Shown: in pieces, positions 51,522 to 60,461 of the stretch | How positions within the stretch are numbered: position 1 is the first letter of the stretch | Layout: the number at the start of each line of letters is the position of its first letter | From: Actinomycetes bacterium | GTDB lineage: Bacteria > Actinomycetota > Actinomycetes > Actinomycetales > Microbacteriaceae | Length of the DNA: 64,000 bases | Reading direction: 5' to 3' | NCBI GenBank assembly: GCA_023431405.1 | Contig: JAEYVZ010000006.1 | Coordinates: 81,611-145,610, forward strand | Program-made: the position numbers and the translations under genes | Notes under the pieces: model-generated | The model's database searches: none | What the model saw: only the letters and a program-made list of their open reading frames with translations | What the model was told of the DNA's origin: nothing

Positions 51522-53092
51522 GCCTGCTCGACGCGGGGGAACAGGGGCGCGAGCCCGTTGACGCTCGTGCCCGGCCGGAGGATTCCCCACCCGCCGGCTT
51601 CGCGCAGCGGCTGGTCGCGGAGACGCCCGAGCGACTCGGCGGCGCCGAGGGCGACCCACAGCTTCTCGGTGGCGGTGGGCATGATCGGCGACAGCAGCAC
51701 CGCCAGCGCGCGCAGGCCCTCGGCGGCCGTGTAGAGCACGGTGCCGAGCCGCTCGCGCTGGGCGTCGTCTTTCGCCAGGGCCCACGGCTCGTTCTCGGTG
51801 ATGTAGCCGTTGAGGTCGTCGACGATGGTCCAGATGGCGGAGATCGCCTCATCGGGGCGGAACTGCTCCATCGCGGCGTCTGCGGCGGCCGCAGCATCCG
51901 CGACCGTGCGCTGCACGACGAGATCCCGCTCGGTGTACTCACCGGGCGGCGGCACGACGCCCTCGAAGTAGCGCTCGATCATCGCCGTCGTGCGCGAGGC
52001 GAGGTTGCCGAACCCGTTGGCGAGCTCCGCCTGGTAGCGGGCCGAGAGGTCTTCCCACGAGAACGAGCCGTCCTGACCGAAGGCGATCGCCGAGAGGAAG
52101 TAGAAGCGGTAGGCGTCTGCGCCGAACACGTCGGTGATCTCCTGCGGCGCGATGCCGGTGAGCTTCGACTTCGACATCTTCTCGCCGCCGACCAGCAGCC
52201 ACCCGTGGGCGAACACGCCGCGCGGCACGTCGAGGCCCGCGGCCATGAGCATCGCCGGCCAGATCACGGCGTGGAAGCGGAGGATGTCCTTGCCCACCAC
52301 GTGATAGGCCGGCCAGCGGCGTGCGAACTGCTCGGGATCGTTTCCGTAGCCGACGGCCGTCGCGTAGTTGAGGAGCGCGTCGACCCACACATAGATGACG
52401 TGGGTGTCGTCCCACGGCACGCGGATGCCCCAGTCGAACGCCGAACGCGAGATCGACAGGTCTTTCAGACCGCTCTTGACGAACGACACGACCTCGTTGC
52501 GCGCCGACTCGGGGCGCACGAAGTCAGGCTCGGTGCGGTAGAGCTCCAGCAGACGGTCCTGGAACTCGCTCAGCTTGAAGAAGTAGTTCTTCTCCTGCAG
52601 GAGTTCGAGCGGCTTCGAGTGGATGGCGCAGACCTTCAGACCCTCGAACGCCCCGGTGCCGTCGACGATCTCCGCCTCCGGCTTGAACTCCTCACAGCCG
52701 ACGCAGTAGAGCGCCTCGTATTCCCCCGCGTAGATGTAGCCGCGGTCGTAGAGCGCCTGCACGAACTGCTGCACGCGCTCTTCGTGACGGGGCTGGGTGG
52801 TGCGGATGAAGTCGTCGTTGGCGACCTCCAGGGTCTCCAGGAGCGGGAACCACGACTCCTGCACGAGCTTGTCGACCCACTCCTGCGGGGTGACGCCGTT
52901 GGCGGCGGCGGCGCGGAGCATCTTCTGGCCGTGCTCGTCGGTGCCCGTCAGCATCCACGTGTCGTCGCCCGCTTGGCGATGCCAGCGCGCGAGCGCGTCG
53001 ACCGCCACCGAGGTGTACCCGTGCCCGATGTGGGGAAGATCGCTCGGGTAGTAGATGGGGGTGGTGATGTAGAAGGAACGGCCGTTGCTCAC
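51518..53092 (-). CDS. metG: Methionyl-tRNA synthetase
   Basis: Class I synthetase that charges initiator and elongator tRNA-Met. The 524-residue product has the HIGH motif (21-24, PHIGHGYT), a metal-binding connective segment with C130, C133 and C155, KMSKS (305-309), and a helical anticodon-binding domain. No C-terminal dimerisation domain is present; this is the short form. GTG 53092 lies 6 nt after TAGAAT and has no ribosome site, so a leaderless mRNA is likely. It is followed by tatD with a GTGA overlap. Confidence 0.96.
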   Translation of the reverse strand: MSNGRSFYITTPIYYPSDLPHIGHGYTSVAVDALARWHRQAGDDTWMLTGTDEHGQKMLRAAAANGVTPQEWVDKLVQESWFPLLETLEVANDDFIRTTQPRHEERVQQFVQALYDRGYIYAGEYEALYCVGCEEFKPEAEIVDGTGAFEGLKVCAIHSKPLELLQEKNYFFKLSEFQDRLLELYRTEPDFVRPESARNEVVSFVKSGLKDLSISRSAFDWGIRVPWDDTHVIYVWVDALLNYATAVGYGNDPEQFARRWPAYHVVGKDILRFHAVIWPAMLMAAGLDVPRGVFAHGWLLVGGEKMSKSKLTGIAPQEITDVFGADAYRFYFLSAIAFGQDGSFSWEDLSARYQAELANGFGNLASRTTAMIERYFEGVVPPPGEYTERDLVVQRTVADAAAAADAAMEQFRPDEAISAIWTIVDDLNGYITENEPWALAKDDAQRERLGTVLYTAAEGLRALAVLLSPIMPTATEKLWVALGAAESLGRLRDQPLREAGGWGILRPGTSVNGLAPLFPRVEQA

Positions 53093-53098
53093 CCGAGA

Positions 53099-53104
53099 AT
53101 TCTA
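53099..53104 (-). promoter_or_regulatory. -10 box TAGAAT for metG
   Basis: The minus strand reads TAGAAT, 6 nt, GTG 53092. The 55-bp gap to the next gene leaves no room for a riboswitch or T-box leader. Confidence 0.5.
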
Positions 53105-53147
53105 GTCAGCCGGGCGGAGCCGTCCTCCTCTGTGACGGCGCGGGCGG

Positions 53148-54161
53148 TCAGGCGGTCTCGCGCACCACGAGCGAGGTCGGAAGCACGACCGCCTCTCGCG
53201 GACGCCCGGCGATGACGTCGAGCACCATGTCGACCATCGTGCTGGAGATCTCCGCCCACGGCTGGCGCACGGTGGTCAGCGGCGGATCGTGGATCTCGGC
53301 GAGGCCCGAGTCGTCGAAGCCTGCGACGGCGATGTCATCCGGAACGCTTCTGCCTGCGCGGCGGAGGGCGGCGATCGCGCCGACGGCCATGACGTCGGAT
53401 GCCGCGAAGACCGCATCGATGTCGGGCGCCCGCTCCAGCAGCCGCGTCATGGCGGCGTCGCCGCTGGCCTGCTCGTAGCTTCCCTGCTCGACGAGCGCCG
53501 GATCGAAGAGGTCTCCCATCTCCTCTTGGAACCCGACCAGACGGAACCTCCCGCCCGGGGTGTCGTTGGGTCCGGTGATGAGGGCGATGCGGCGGTGCCC
53601 CTGCTCGAGGAGGTATCGCGTCATCATGCGCGCCGATCCCACCTCGTCGACCGAGACGTTCGGCACCGAGGCGGCCTCTCCGAGCGGGATGCCGGTGCAC
53701 ACCGTGGGCACGCCCGCGGCCACGAGGGATGCCAGCAGCGAGTCGGACTCGTGCGACGAGACGAGCAGCACGCCGTCGACGTGACCCGCCCGCACGTACC
53801 GCTCGACGTTCGTCTGCTCCTCTGCGGTGTCGGCGATGAGGAGGACGAGCGTCATCGAGCGCTCCGCGAGGGCCTCGGTCGCACCGCGGAGGAGGAGGGC
53901 GAAAGTCGGGTCGGCGAACAGCAGGTGCTGCGGCTCGGTGAGGAGGAAGGCGAGCGAGTTCGCCCGGCCGGTGGCGAGCATGCGCGCCGCGTGGTTGGCG
54001 GTGTACCCCGTCTCCACGATGGCGGCCTCGACGGCGGCGCGAGCCTCGGGCGACACCCAATGGCCGCCGTTGATCACCCGCGACACGGTGCCGTGCGACA
54101 CGCCGGCGACGGCCGCGACATCGCGGATCGTCGGCTTGCGGGGGTGTCCTGCTGATGCCAT
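53148..54161 (-). CDS. ganR: LacI-family regulator, predicted galactan repressor
   Basis: A 337-residue LacI/GalR regulator. The HTH and hinge PTIRDVAAVAGVSHGTVSRVINGGHWVSPEARAAV lead to a ligand-binding domain with LLTEPQHLLFADPTFALLLRG, VDGVLLVSSHESD, GHRRIALITGPNDTPGGRFRL, DAVFAASDVMAVGAIAALRRAG and VAGFDDSGLAEIHDPPLTTVRQP, all typical of sugar-responsive members. It is divergent from the GH42 gene. Palindromes of the LacI type in this intergenic region and before the GH53 gene are its likely operators; the inducer is presumably galactose or a galacto-oligosaccharide (inference). ATG 54161 sits 7 nt after TAAAGT. Confidence 0.85.
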   Translation of the reverse strand: MASAGHPRKPTIRDVAAVAGVSHGTVSRVINGGHWVSPEARAAVEAAIVETGYTANHAARMLATGRANSLAFLLTEPQHLLFADPTFALLLRGATEALAERSMTLVLLIADTAEEQTNVERYVRAGHVDGVLLVSSHESDSLLASLVAAGVPTVCTGIPLGEAASVPNVSVDEVGSARMMTRYLLEQGHRRIALITGPNDTPGGRFRLVGFQEEMGDLFDPALVEQGSYEQASGDAAMTRLLERAPDIDAVFAASDVMAVGAIAALRRAGRSVPDDIAVAGFDDSGLAEIHDPPLTTVRQPWAEISSTMVDMVLDVIAGRPREAVVLPTSLVVRETA

Positions 54162-54168
54162 CCTCGTG

Positions 54169-54174
54169 ACTTTA
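54169..54174 (-). promoter_or_regulatory. -10 box TAAAGT for ganR
   Basis: The minus strand reads TAAAGT, 7 nt, ATG 54161. The GAGG next to the ATG is too close to serve as a ribosome site. The distal gan operator lies about 56 bp upstream of this start, so autoregulation is possible. Confidence 0.4.
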
Positions 54175-54216
54175 CTCCTACCGGGAGCGCTCCCCGCGCA
54201 GCTGCGGACGTGTCGC

Positions 54217-54241
54217 TGGGACCGGTCACAGTTCGGTAACG
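54217..54241. promoter_or_regulatory. Distal gan operator in a 25-bp shared element
   Basis: TGGGACCGGTCACA (54217-54230) followed by GTTCGGTAACG (54231-54241). This block matches the element upstream of the GH53 gene (32839-32863) at 23 of 25 positions and has the same orientation relative to the gene it controls. It lies 82 bp centre-to-centre from the proximal site. Confidence 0.72.
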
Positions 54242-54280
54242 AACGGCTTCTCCGAAACGTTCGCCTCGCACAGGTCGGCC

Positions 54281-54286
54281 TACACT
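54281..54286 (+). promoter_or_regulatory. -10 box TACACT for ganA
   Basis: TACACT predicts a start near 54293, immediately upstream of the proximal operator at 54299-54312, so a bound LacI-type protein would block initiation or early elongation. Confidence 0.45.
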
Positions 54287-54298
54287 CGAAGCCAAGCC

Positions 54299-54312
54299 TG
54301 GGACCGGTCACA
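54299..54312. promoter_or_regulatory. Proximal gan operator (TGGGACCGGTCACA)
   Basis: Identical in all 14 bases to the core of the distal site at 54217-54230 and two bases from the perfect palindrome at 32850-32863. It lies just downstream of the predicted ganA start point. Confidence 0.68.
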
Positions 54313-54354
54313 GCCGGGATCAGGACCCCGTGAAGGACAACGAGGACCCGACCA

Positions 54355-56394
54355 ATGAGCTTCACCCCGCGGCCCCAGCTGACCACGTGGCCCGCCCTGT
54401 CCGGCATCGCCTACGGCGGCGACTACACCCCCGAGCAGTGGCCCCGCGAAGTGTGGGACGAAGACATCGCCCTCATGCGCGAGGCGGGGGTCAACCTCGT
54501 CAGCATCGGCATCTTCGCCTGGGGTCTCCTCGAGGTCCGCGAGGGCGAATTCGACTTCGCCTGGCTCGACGACGTGATCGAGCTCCTCCACCGCAACGGC
54601 ATCGCCGTCGACCTCGGCACCCCCACCGCGTCCCCTCCGGCCTGGTTCTTCGCCCGTCACCCCGACGCCCGCGCGGTGACCCGCGACGGCGTCACCCTCG
54701 GCTTCGGCGCACGCGGCATGGCATCCCACTCCGCACCGGCGTACCGCGAGGCGGCGGTCCGCATCGCCTCCGAGCTCGCCCAGCGCTACGGCGACCACCC
54801 GGCCGTCGTCATGTGGCACGTGCACAACGAGTACGGCGTCCCGGTGGGCGAGGACTACTCCGCGCACTCCGTGCGTGCCTGGCGCCTCTGGCTGCAGGAG
54901 CGCTACGGAACCCTCGACGCACTCAACGCGGCATGGGGCACCGCCTTCTGGGGCCAGCACTACGGAGACTGGGAGCACGTCGGGGCACCCGCCGCCGCCC
55001 CCTCCGTCGTCAACCCCGCCCAGCGACTCGACTTCGCCCGGTTCACCGACCACCAGCTGCGCCAGTGCTTCATCGCCGAGCGCGACGCCATCCGCGCCCA
55101 CAGCGATCGCCCGATCACGACGAACTTCATGGCCAACCAGCACCACGGCTGCGATCTGTGGGCCTGGGCGCGCGAGGTCGACATCGTCTCCGACGACCAC
55201 TATCTCTGGGCCGCCGACGAGGAGGGCGAGATCGGCCTGGCGATCGCCGCCGACCTGACCCGCTCGGTCGCGGGCGGCAACCCGTGGATCCTCATGGAGC
55301 ACTCCACCTCCGCCGTCAACTGGCAGCCCCGCAACGTCGCCAAGCGCCCCGGCGAGATGGCCCGCAACTCGCTGTCGCACTTCGGTCGCGGCGCCGACGG
55401 CATCCTGTTCTTCCAGTGGCGCGCCTCCCGTTCGGGGGCCGAGAAGTTCCACTCGGCGATGCTCCCCCACGCCGGCACGTCCTCGCGCATCTGGCGGGAG
55501 GTCGTCGACCTCGGCCACAAGCTCGAGAAGCTCGGCGAGGTGCGCGGCTCGCGCGTGGAGGCGGATGTCGCGATCCTCTGGGACTTCGAGTCGTTCTGGG
55601 CGCAGGACCTCGAATGGCGTCCGTCGGAGGACGTCAGCCACGACGAGCGCATCCGCGCCTACTACGAGAAGCTGTGGCGCGACGGCATCACCGTCGACTT
55701 CGCCCTGCCGAGCCACGACCTCTCTCGCTACAAGCTCGTCATCGCCCCTGCGCAGTACATGCTCAGCGCCTCGGATGCCGAGAACCTCAACCACTATGTC
55801 GAGACGGGCGGCACCCTGATCGTGTCGTTCTTCTCGGCGGTCGTCGACGAGAACGACGCCGTGCACGCGGGCGGCTTCGCCGCGCCGCTGGAGCCGGCGC
55901 TCGGACTCACCGTCGAGGAGCATCTGCCGCTTCGCGCGGGCCACGTGGCGCGTATCAGCTTCGACGGCACGGACTTCGCCGCCGAGACCTGGCAGGAAGA
56001 CCTCGCGATCACGACGGCCGAGACACGCGCCGTCTACGGCGACGGACCCGCCGCCGGACGGCCCGCCGTCACGCGGAACACCCACGGCGCGGGATCGGCC
56101 TGGTACGTGAGCACCCGCCCGGATGCCGCCGGGCTCGCGGCGATCCTCGACGCGGTGTACGACGATGCGGGCATCGCCCCCTCCGGCCTCCCGCGCGGGG
56201 TCGAGGCGATCCGCCGCGTCAACGGCGAGGTCGAGTACCTCGTCGCCATCAACCACGGAACGGATGCCGTTTCGTTGCAGACTTCGGGCTTCGACCTGCT
56301 GACACAGGAGCAAGCGCGAGGCATGCTGGTGCTGAATGCGGGTGACGTGGCCGTCATCCGAAGCCAGCGCACAGCCGAGGGGGGTGGTCGATGA
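54355..56394 (+). CDS. ganA: GH42 beta-galactosidase
   Basis: A 679-residue cytoplasmic beta-galactosidase that would hydrolyse imported galacto-oligosaccharides. The GH42 barrel has GGDYTPEQWP at the N-terminus, acid/base E159 in MWHVHNEYG, nucleophile E315 in WILMEHSTSAVNWQ, and the A5 trimerisation and C-terminal beta domains after about 390. No signal peptide is present. ATG 54355 has GAGGAC about 9 nt upstream. It is the first gene of ganA-ganS-ganP-ganQ and stands behind two operators. Trimeric GH42 enzymes often prefer galactan fragments over lactose, which fits the context. Confidence 0.94.
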   Translation: MSFTPRPQLTTWPALSGIAYGGDYTPEQWPREVWDEDIALMREAGVNLVSIGIFAWGLLEVREGEFDFAWLDDVIELLHRNGIAVDLGTPTASPPAWFFARHPDARAVTRDGVTLGFGARGMASHSAPAYREAAVRIASELAQRYGDHPAVVMWHVHNEYGVPVGEDYSAHSVRAWRLWLQERYGTLDALNAAWGTAFWGQHYGDWEHVGAPAAAPSVVNPAQRLDFARFTDHQLRQCFIAERDAIRAHSDRPITTNFMANQHHGCDLWAWAREVDIVSDDHYLWAADEEGEIGLAIAADLTRSVAGGNPWILMEHSTSAVNWQPRNVAKRPGEMARNSLSHFGRGADGILFFQWRASRSGAEKFHSAMLPHAGTSSRIWREVVDLGHKLEKLGEVRGSRVEADVAILWDFESFWAQDLEWRPSEDVSHDERIRAYYEKLWRDGITVDFALPSHDLSRYKLVIAPAQYMLSASDAENLNHYVETGGTLIVSFFSAVVDENDAVHAGGFAAPLEPALGLTVEEHLPLRAGHVARISFDGTDFAAETWQEDLAITTAETRAVYGDGPAAGRPAVTRNTHGAGSAWYVSTRPDAAGLAAILDAVYDDAGIAPSGLPRGVEAIRRVNGEVEYLVAINHGTDAVSLQTSGFDLLTQEQARGMLVLNAGDVAVIRSQRTAEGGGR

Positions 56395-56541
56395 CCGACC
56401 GCACTCCTGCGGATCATTCCGCGAAACCGCACTGAGAGACACATCCCGTCGCGGCTTCCGCCGTGACATCCACCATCGGTCGTAATGGAGCGACCTCACA
56501 CCGAGGCCGCGCCGGAACGACCACATCCGGAAGGACAATCC

Positions 56542-57786
56542 ATGCGCAAGATGGCTATCGGCGTCGCCGCCCTCGCGGCGACGAGCCTGCTGCTGGCCGG
56601 GTGCTCCAGCACCCCCAGCGACACCCCGTCGCCCTCCGAGACCCAGGCGGGTCCGATCGACGCCAGCGGCATCACGCTGACCGTCTGGACCGACGAGAAC
56701 CGGAAGCCGGCGATCGAGGCGGCCGCGAAGACATTCGAAGAGGAGACCGGCGGCAAGGTCGAGCTCGTCCAGAAGAACTTCGAGGACATCCGCACCGACT
56801 TCACCAACCAGGTCCCGACCGGTGAGGGCCCCGACATCACGATCGGCGCCCACGACTGGCTCGGCAGCCTCGTCCAGGCCGGTGTCGTCGCCCCCGTCGA
56901 CCTGACCGACACCGCGAGCAACTTCGCCCCGGTCTCCCTCGACGCGTTCACCTACGACGGCCAGCTCTACGCGCTGCCGTACTCGCTGGAGACGATCGCG
57001 CTCGTGCAGAACACCGACCTCGTCGGCGAAGACGCACCCGCGACGTGGGACGACATGATCAAGGCCGCCAAGGACGCGGGCGCCGACCGCCCCGTCGTCA
57101 TCAACACGGCCGGCCAGACCGGTGACGCCTACACGATGTACGGCTTCCAGACGTCGTTCGGCGCTCCCGTGTTCGTCAGCAACGCCGACGGCTACACCAC
57201 CGAGGTGGGCATGGGCGGCGAGGCCGGCACCGCGTTCGCCGAGTGGCTGGGCGCCAACGGCGAGAAGGGCGACGGCTACATCTCGACGACGATCGACTAC
57301 GACACCAACAACGAGCTGTTCGCCGACGGCAAGGCGGCCTACACCGTGCAGGGCCCCTGGGCGATCGAGGCGCTGACCGCCAAGGACGTGCCGATCAAGG
57401 TCAACCCCATCCCCTCTGCCGGTGGCGAGACCGCTTCGCCGTTCGTGGGCGTGCAGGGCTTCTACGTCAGCTCGCAGAGCAAGAACGGCCTGGTCGCCCA
57501 GGAGTTCCTGACGAAGTACCTCGCCACCTACGACGCGCAGAAGGCGCTGTACGAGGCAGACCCGCGCATCCCCGCCTGGAACGAGCTGGCGACCGAGGTG
57601 TCGTCCGACCCGGTGATCGCCGGTTTCGTCGCGTCCTCGCAGAACGGCGTCCCGATGCCGAACATCCCTGAGATGGGCTCGGTGTGGGACCTGTGGAACG
57701 CCGCTCAGGTGCAGATCATCAAGGGCGCCGACCCCGCCAAGACGTGGGACAAGATGGTCAGCGATCTTGAAGCGCTGATCGGCTGA
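56542..57786 (+). CDS. ganS: Sugar ABC transporter binding lipoprotein
   Basis: A 414-residue extracellular solute-binding protein of the MalE/family 1 type. Signal peptide with lipobox LLLAGC (C21), a Ser/Thr/Pro linker, then ITLTVWTDENRKPAIEAAAKTFEEETGGKVELV, GPDITIGAHDWLGSLV, LYALPYSLETIALVQN and a C-terminal lobe, all as in MalE and GanS/CycB. ATG 56542 has GGAAGGAC upstream. The 147-bp gap after ganA holds only a small GCGGA/TCCGC hairpin (56409-56422). A strong hairpin separates it from ganP. Galacto-oligosaccharide as substrate is inferred from context. Confidence 0.9.
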   Translation: MRKMAIGVAALAATSLLLAGCSSTPSDTPSPSETQAGPIDASGITLTVWTDENRKPAIEAAAKTFEEETGGKVELVQKNFEDIRTDFTNQVPTGEGPDITIGAHDWLGSLVQAGVVAPVDLTDTASNFAPVSLDAFTYDGQLYALPYSLETIALVQNTDLVGEDAPATWDDMIKAAKDAGADRPVVINTAGQTGDAYTMYGFQTSFGAPVFVSNADGYTTEVGMGGEAGTAFAEWLGANGEKGDGYISTTIDYDTNNELFADGKAAYTVQGPWAIEALTAKDVPIKVNPIPSAGGETASPFVGVQGFYVSSQSKNGLVAQEFLTKYLATYDAQKALYEADPRIPAWNELATEVSSDPVIAGFVASSQNGVPMPNIPEMGSVWDLWNAAQVQIIKGADPAKTWDKMVSDLEALIG

Positions 57787-57799
57787 TCGACAAAGAACC

Positions 57800-57833
57800 G
57801 TCCGGGGCGGATGCGATGGCATCCGCCCCGGAC
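57800..57833 (+). terminator. Perfect 15-bp hairpin between ganS and ganP
   Basis: GTCCGGGGCGGATGC (57800-57814) and GCATCCGCCCCGGAC (57819-57833) pair perfectly around a GATG loop. No T-tract follows. It starts 13 bp after ganS and ends 22 bp before ganP, the position where such stems protect the binding-protein mRNA or reduce read-through into the permease genes. Confidence 0.75.
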
Positions 57834-57855
57834 ACCCTCATCGAAGGAGACACGC

Positions 57856-59496
57856 ATGTCGGTCACGCAGGACACGGCCGCTGAGGCGCCCGCCCCTCCC
57901 GGAGCCCGTCCGCCGTCGTCGCGCCGGAGCCGCTCGAGCGAACCGCACGGGCGCCGCTGGGACGGCATCGGCTGGGGCTTCCTCGTGAAGCTCGTCATCA
58001 TGGCGATCGTCAACGCCTTCGGGCTGATGGGGATCATCGCTGCGGTGCAGGCGGAAGCGTGGATCATCGCCACCGCCGCGATCGTGCTGCTCGTGGCAGC
58101 CGACATCGTCTACTTCACCAAGCGCGCGCTGCCGCTCAAGTACCTGCTGCCGGGGCTCGCCTTCCTCCTGATCTTCCAGGTCTTCATCTTCGGCTACACC
58201 GCCTACATCGCCTTCACCAACTACGGCGCAGGGCACGTCGGCTCGCAGGAACAGGCCGTCCAAGCCGCCCTCAGCCAGGGAGAGCGCCGCGTCGAGGGCT
58301 CCCCCACCTTCCCCCTGGCGGTCGTCGAGCGCGACGGTGCGCTCGGGTTCGCCATCGTGCAGGACGGCGAGATCAAGGCCGGCACGGCCGAGCAGCCGCT
58401 CGAGGTCGCAGGCCCCGCCGCCGGTACCGGCGCCCCCGCGGAGGTGCCCGGCTGGACTGTCGTGCCGCGCAACTCCATCCTCAGCGACCAGGCCCTCCAG
58501 CAGGAGGTCATCGCCCTGCGGGTGCCGGTCTCCGACGACCCCAACGCGGGCTCGATCCGCACCAACGACGGCAGCTCGGGCTCGATCTATCGGTCGACGC
58601 TGCAGTGGGATGCCGACGCGCAGACCATCACCGACACGGCCACCGGCACCGTGTACCGGGCCAACGACACCGGCAACTTCGTCTCCGACGACGGCACGAT
58701 GCTCCCCACCGGCTGGACGGTCAACGTCGGGTTCGCGAACTTCGCGCGCCTGTTCACCGATCCGGCGATGGTGCAGCCGCTCGCGATGGTGACGGTGTGG
58801 ACGTTCGTGTGGGCGATCCTCTCGGTCGTGATCCCGTTCGCGATGGGGCTCGTGTTCGCCATCATCTTCAACGACGAGCGCGTCAGGGGACGGAAGATCC
58901 TGAGGACGCTGTTCATCCTTCCTTACGCCTTCCCCGCGTTCATGTCGGCGCTGCTGTTCCGAGGCATGTTCAACGCCGAGTTCGGCGTGATCAACGACGT
59001 GTTCTTCGGCGGCGCGCAGATCGACTGGCTCGGTGATCCGTGGCTGGCCCGCATGGCGGTGCTGTTCGTGAATGTCTGGCTCACCTACCCGTATTACTTC
59101 CTCGTGTGCACGGGGGCCATCCAGGCCCTCCCCTCCGATGCGCTGGAGGCGGCGTCGATCGACGGAGCCGGCAGGTTCCGCCAGCTGCGGTCGATCATCC
59201 TCCCGCTCGTCCTGGTGGCGACGGCTCCTCTGCTGATCTCGTCGTTCGCCTTCAGCTTCAACAACTTCACGATCATCTACATGTTCAACAACGGCGGACC
59301 CGCGATACCCGGGGCGCCCTACGCGCTCGGATCGACCGACATCCTGATCTCCGCGATCTGGGACATCTCGGGCGTCTCGGGCGGCAAAGCCGACTACGGC
59401 CTCGCCAGCGCCCTGTCGATCCTCGTGTTCATCGTCGTCGGCATCATCTCCGCGCTGGCGTTCCGTCAGACCAAGAAGCTCGAGGAGTACCAGTGA
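57856..59496 (+). CDS. ganP: Sugar ABC transporter permease, MalF type
   Basis: A 546-residue inner-membrane permease. The first 50 residues are a basic cytoplasmic tail. Hydrophobic segments at about 52-88 and 94-125 precede an extracytoplasmic loop of about 170 residues (about 125-300) like the MalF P2 loop, then a bundle of about five to six helices. The ATPase-coupling EAA loop reads DALEAASIDGAGRFRQLRSIILP. ATG 57856 has GAAGGAGA with a 5-nt spacer. It overlaps ganQ by 1 nt (TGATG). Close in design to GanP/MdxF of Bacillus. Confidence 0.92.
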   Translation: MSVTQDTAAEAPAPPGARPPSSRRSRSSEPHGRRWDGIGWGFLVKLVIMAIVNAFGLMGIIAAVQAEAWIIATAAIVLLVAADIVYFTKRALPLKYLLPGLAFLLIFQVFIFGYTAYIAFTNYGAGHVGSQEQAVQAALSQGERRVEGSPTFPLAVVERDGALGFAIVQDGEIKAGTAEQPLEVAGPAAGTGAPAEVPGWTVVPRNSILSDQALQQEVIALRVPVSDDPNAGSIRTNDGSSGSIYRSTLQWDADAQTITDTATGTVYRANDTGNFVSDDGTMLPTGWTVNVGFANFARLFTDPAMVQPLAMVTVWTFVWAILSVVIPFAMGLVFAIIFNDERVRGRKILRTLFILPYAFPAFMSALLFRGMFNAEFGVINDVFFGGAQIDWLGDPWLARMAVLFVNVWLTYPYYFLVCTGAIQALPSDALEAASIDGAGRFRQLRSIILPLVLVATAPLLISSFAFSFNNFTIIYMFNNGGPAIPGAPYALGSTDILISAIWDISGVSGGKADYGLASALSILVFIVVGIISALAFRQTKKLEEYQ

Positions 59497-60431
59497 TGTC
59501 CACTCCGAACGACACCGCCCCGGCCACCACGACCGCACGCGAAGCGCGCGATTCGGTCCACCTCGACGCCGGACGGCGGGGCGCCGTGCGCCGCCGCTGG
59601 CTCCTGGAGGTGGGCTGGAAGTACCTGGTGGCGGCCGGCATCCTGTTCTATGCGCTGTTCCCCCTCGTCTACGTGCTGTCGGCCTCGTTCAATCCGGGCG
59701 GCAACCTGTCGGCGAGCAACGCCCTGTTCTCGGTGTTCGACCTCGGCAACTACATGGCGCTGTCCGACACCGCGTACTGGTCGTGGTACGCCAACACCCT
59801 CCAGGTGGGGATCGCCGCGGCCGTCGGTGCGGTGCTGATGGGAGCCGCCGCCGCCTACGCCTTCTCGCGCTTCCGCTTCCGCGGCCGTCGCGGCGGCCTG
59901 ACGGCGCTGCTCATCATCCAGATGTTCCCGCAGGCGCTCGCGTTCGTCGCGATCTTCCTCATGCTGCTCGCACTCGGCGACGTCTTCCCCGCGCTCGGCC
60001 TCAACTCCAAGATCTCGCTGATCTGCGTCTACCTCGGCGGCGCGCTGGGGGTGAACACGTTCCTCATGTACGGGTTCTTCAACACGATCCCGAAGGAGCT
60101 CGACGAGTCGGCCAAGATCGACGGGGCGACCCACGCGCAGATCTTCTGGACGATCATCATGCCGCTCGTGACGCCGATCCTCGCGGTCGTCGGCCTGCTC
60201 GCGTTCATCGCCTCGTTCGGCGACTACATCATCTCCAAGATCGTGCTGGTCTCCGAGAACAACTGGACGCTCGCCGTCGGCATGTACCAGTGGGTCTCGA
60301 ACCAGCTCTCCAGCAACTGGGGACTGTTCGCGGCGGGCACGATCCTCGCCTCCATCCCCGTGCTGGTGCTGTTCTTCAGCCTCCAGCGCTACATCGTGGG
60401 CGGGCTGACGGCAGGCTCGGTCAAGGGCTGA
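59496..60431 (+). CDS. ganQ: Sugar ABC transporter permease, MalG type
   Basis: A 311-residue permease with six predicted helices. The EAA loop is ELDESAKIDGATHAQIFWTIIMPL and the C-terminus YIVGGLTAGSVKG is characteristic of MalG-like subunits, where the tail contacts the ATPase. ATG 59496 overlaps the ganP stop (TGATG), with GAGGAG about 9 nt upstream. No ATP-binding gene follows; a shared MsiK/MsmX-type ATPase elsewhere in the genome must energise the transporter. Convergent with rsmI. Confidence 0.93.
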   Translation: MSTPNDTAPATTTAREARDSVHLDAGRRGAVRRRWLLEVGWKYLVAAGILFYALFPLVYVLSASFNPGGNLSASNALFSVFDLGNYMALSDTAYWSWYANTLQVGIAAAVGAVLMGAAAAYAFSRFRFRGRRGGLTALLIIQMFPQALAFVAIFLMLLALGDVFPALGLNSKISLICVYLGGALGVNTFLMYGFFNTIPKELDESAKIDGATHAQIFWTIIMPLVTPILAVVGLLAFIASFGDYIISKIVLVSENNWTLAVGMYQWVSNQLSSNWGLFAAGTILASIPVLVLFFSLQRYIVGGLTAGSVKG

Positions 60432-60442
60432 CGCCGACACGG

Positions 60443-60455
60443 GCGCCGCGGGCGC
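60443..60455. terminator. Short GC hairpin between ganQ and rsmI
   Basis: GCGCC (60443-60447) / GGCGC (60451-60455) with a GCG loop in the 30-bp convergent gap. It is only a 5-bp stem without a T-tract, so a weak call. Confidence 0.3.
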
Positions 60456-60461
60456 GACAGG

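Noticed and set aside
53093..53147. T-box or SAM riboswitch before metG
   Set aside because: The gap is 55 bp and a -10 box abuts the start codon, leaving no room for a structured leader.
54280..57822. Minus-strand open frame of 1180 codons opposite ganA and ganS
   Set aside because: Antisense to two well-supported genes and covers their intergenic region; no motif or ribosome site.
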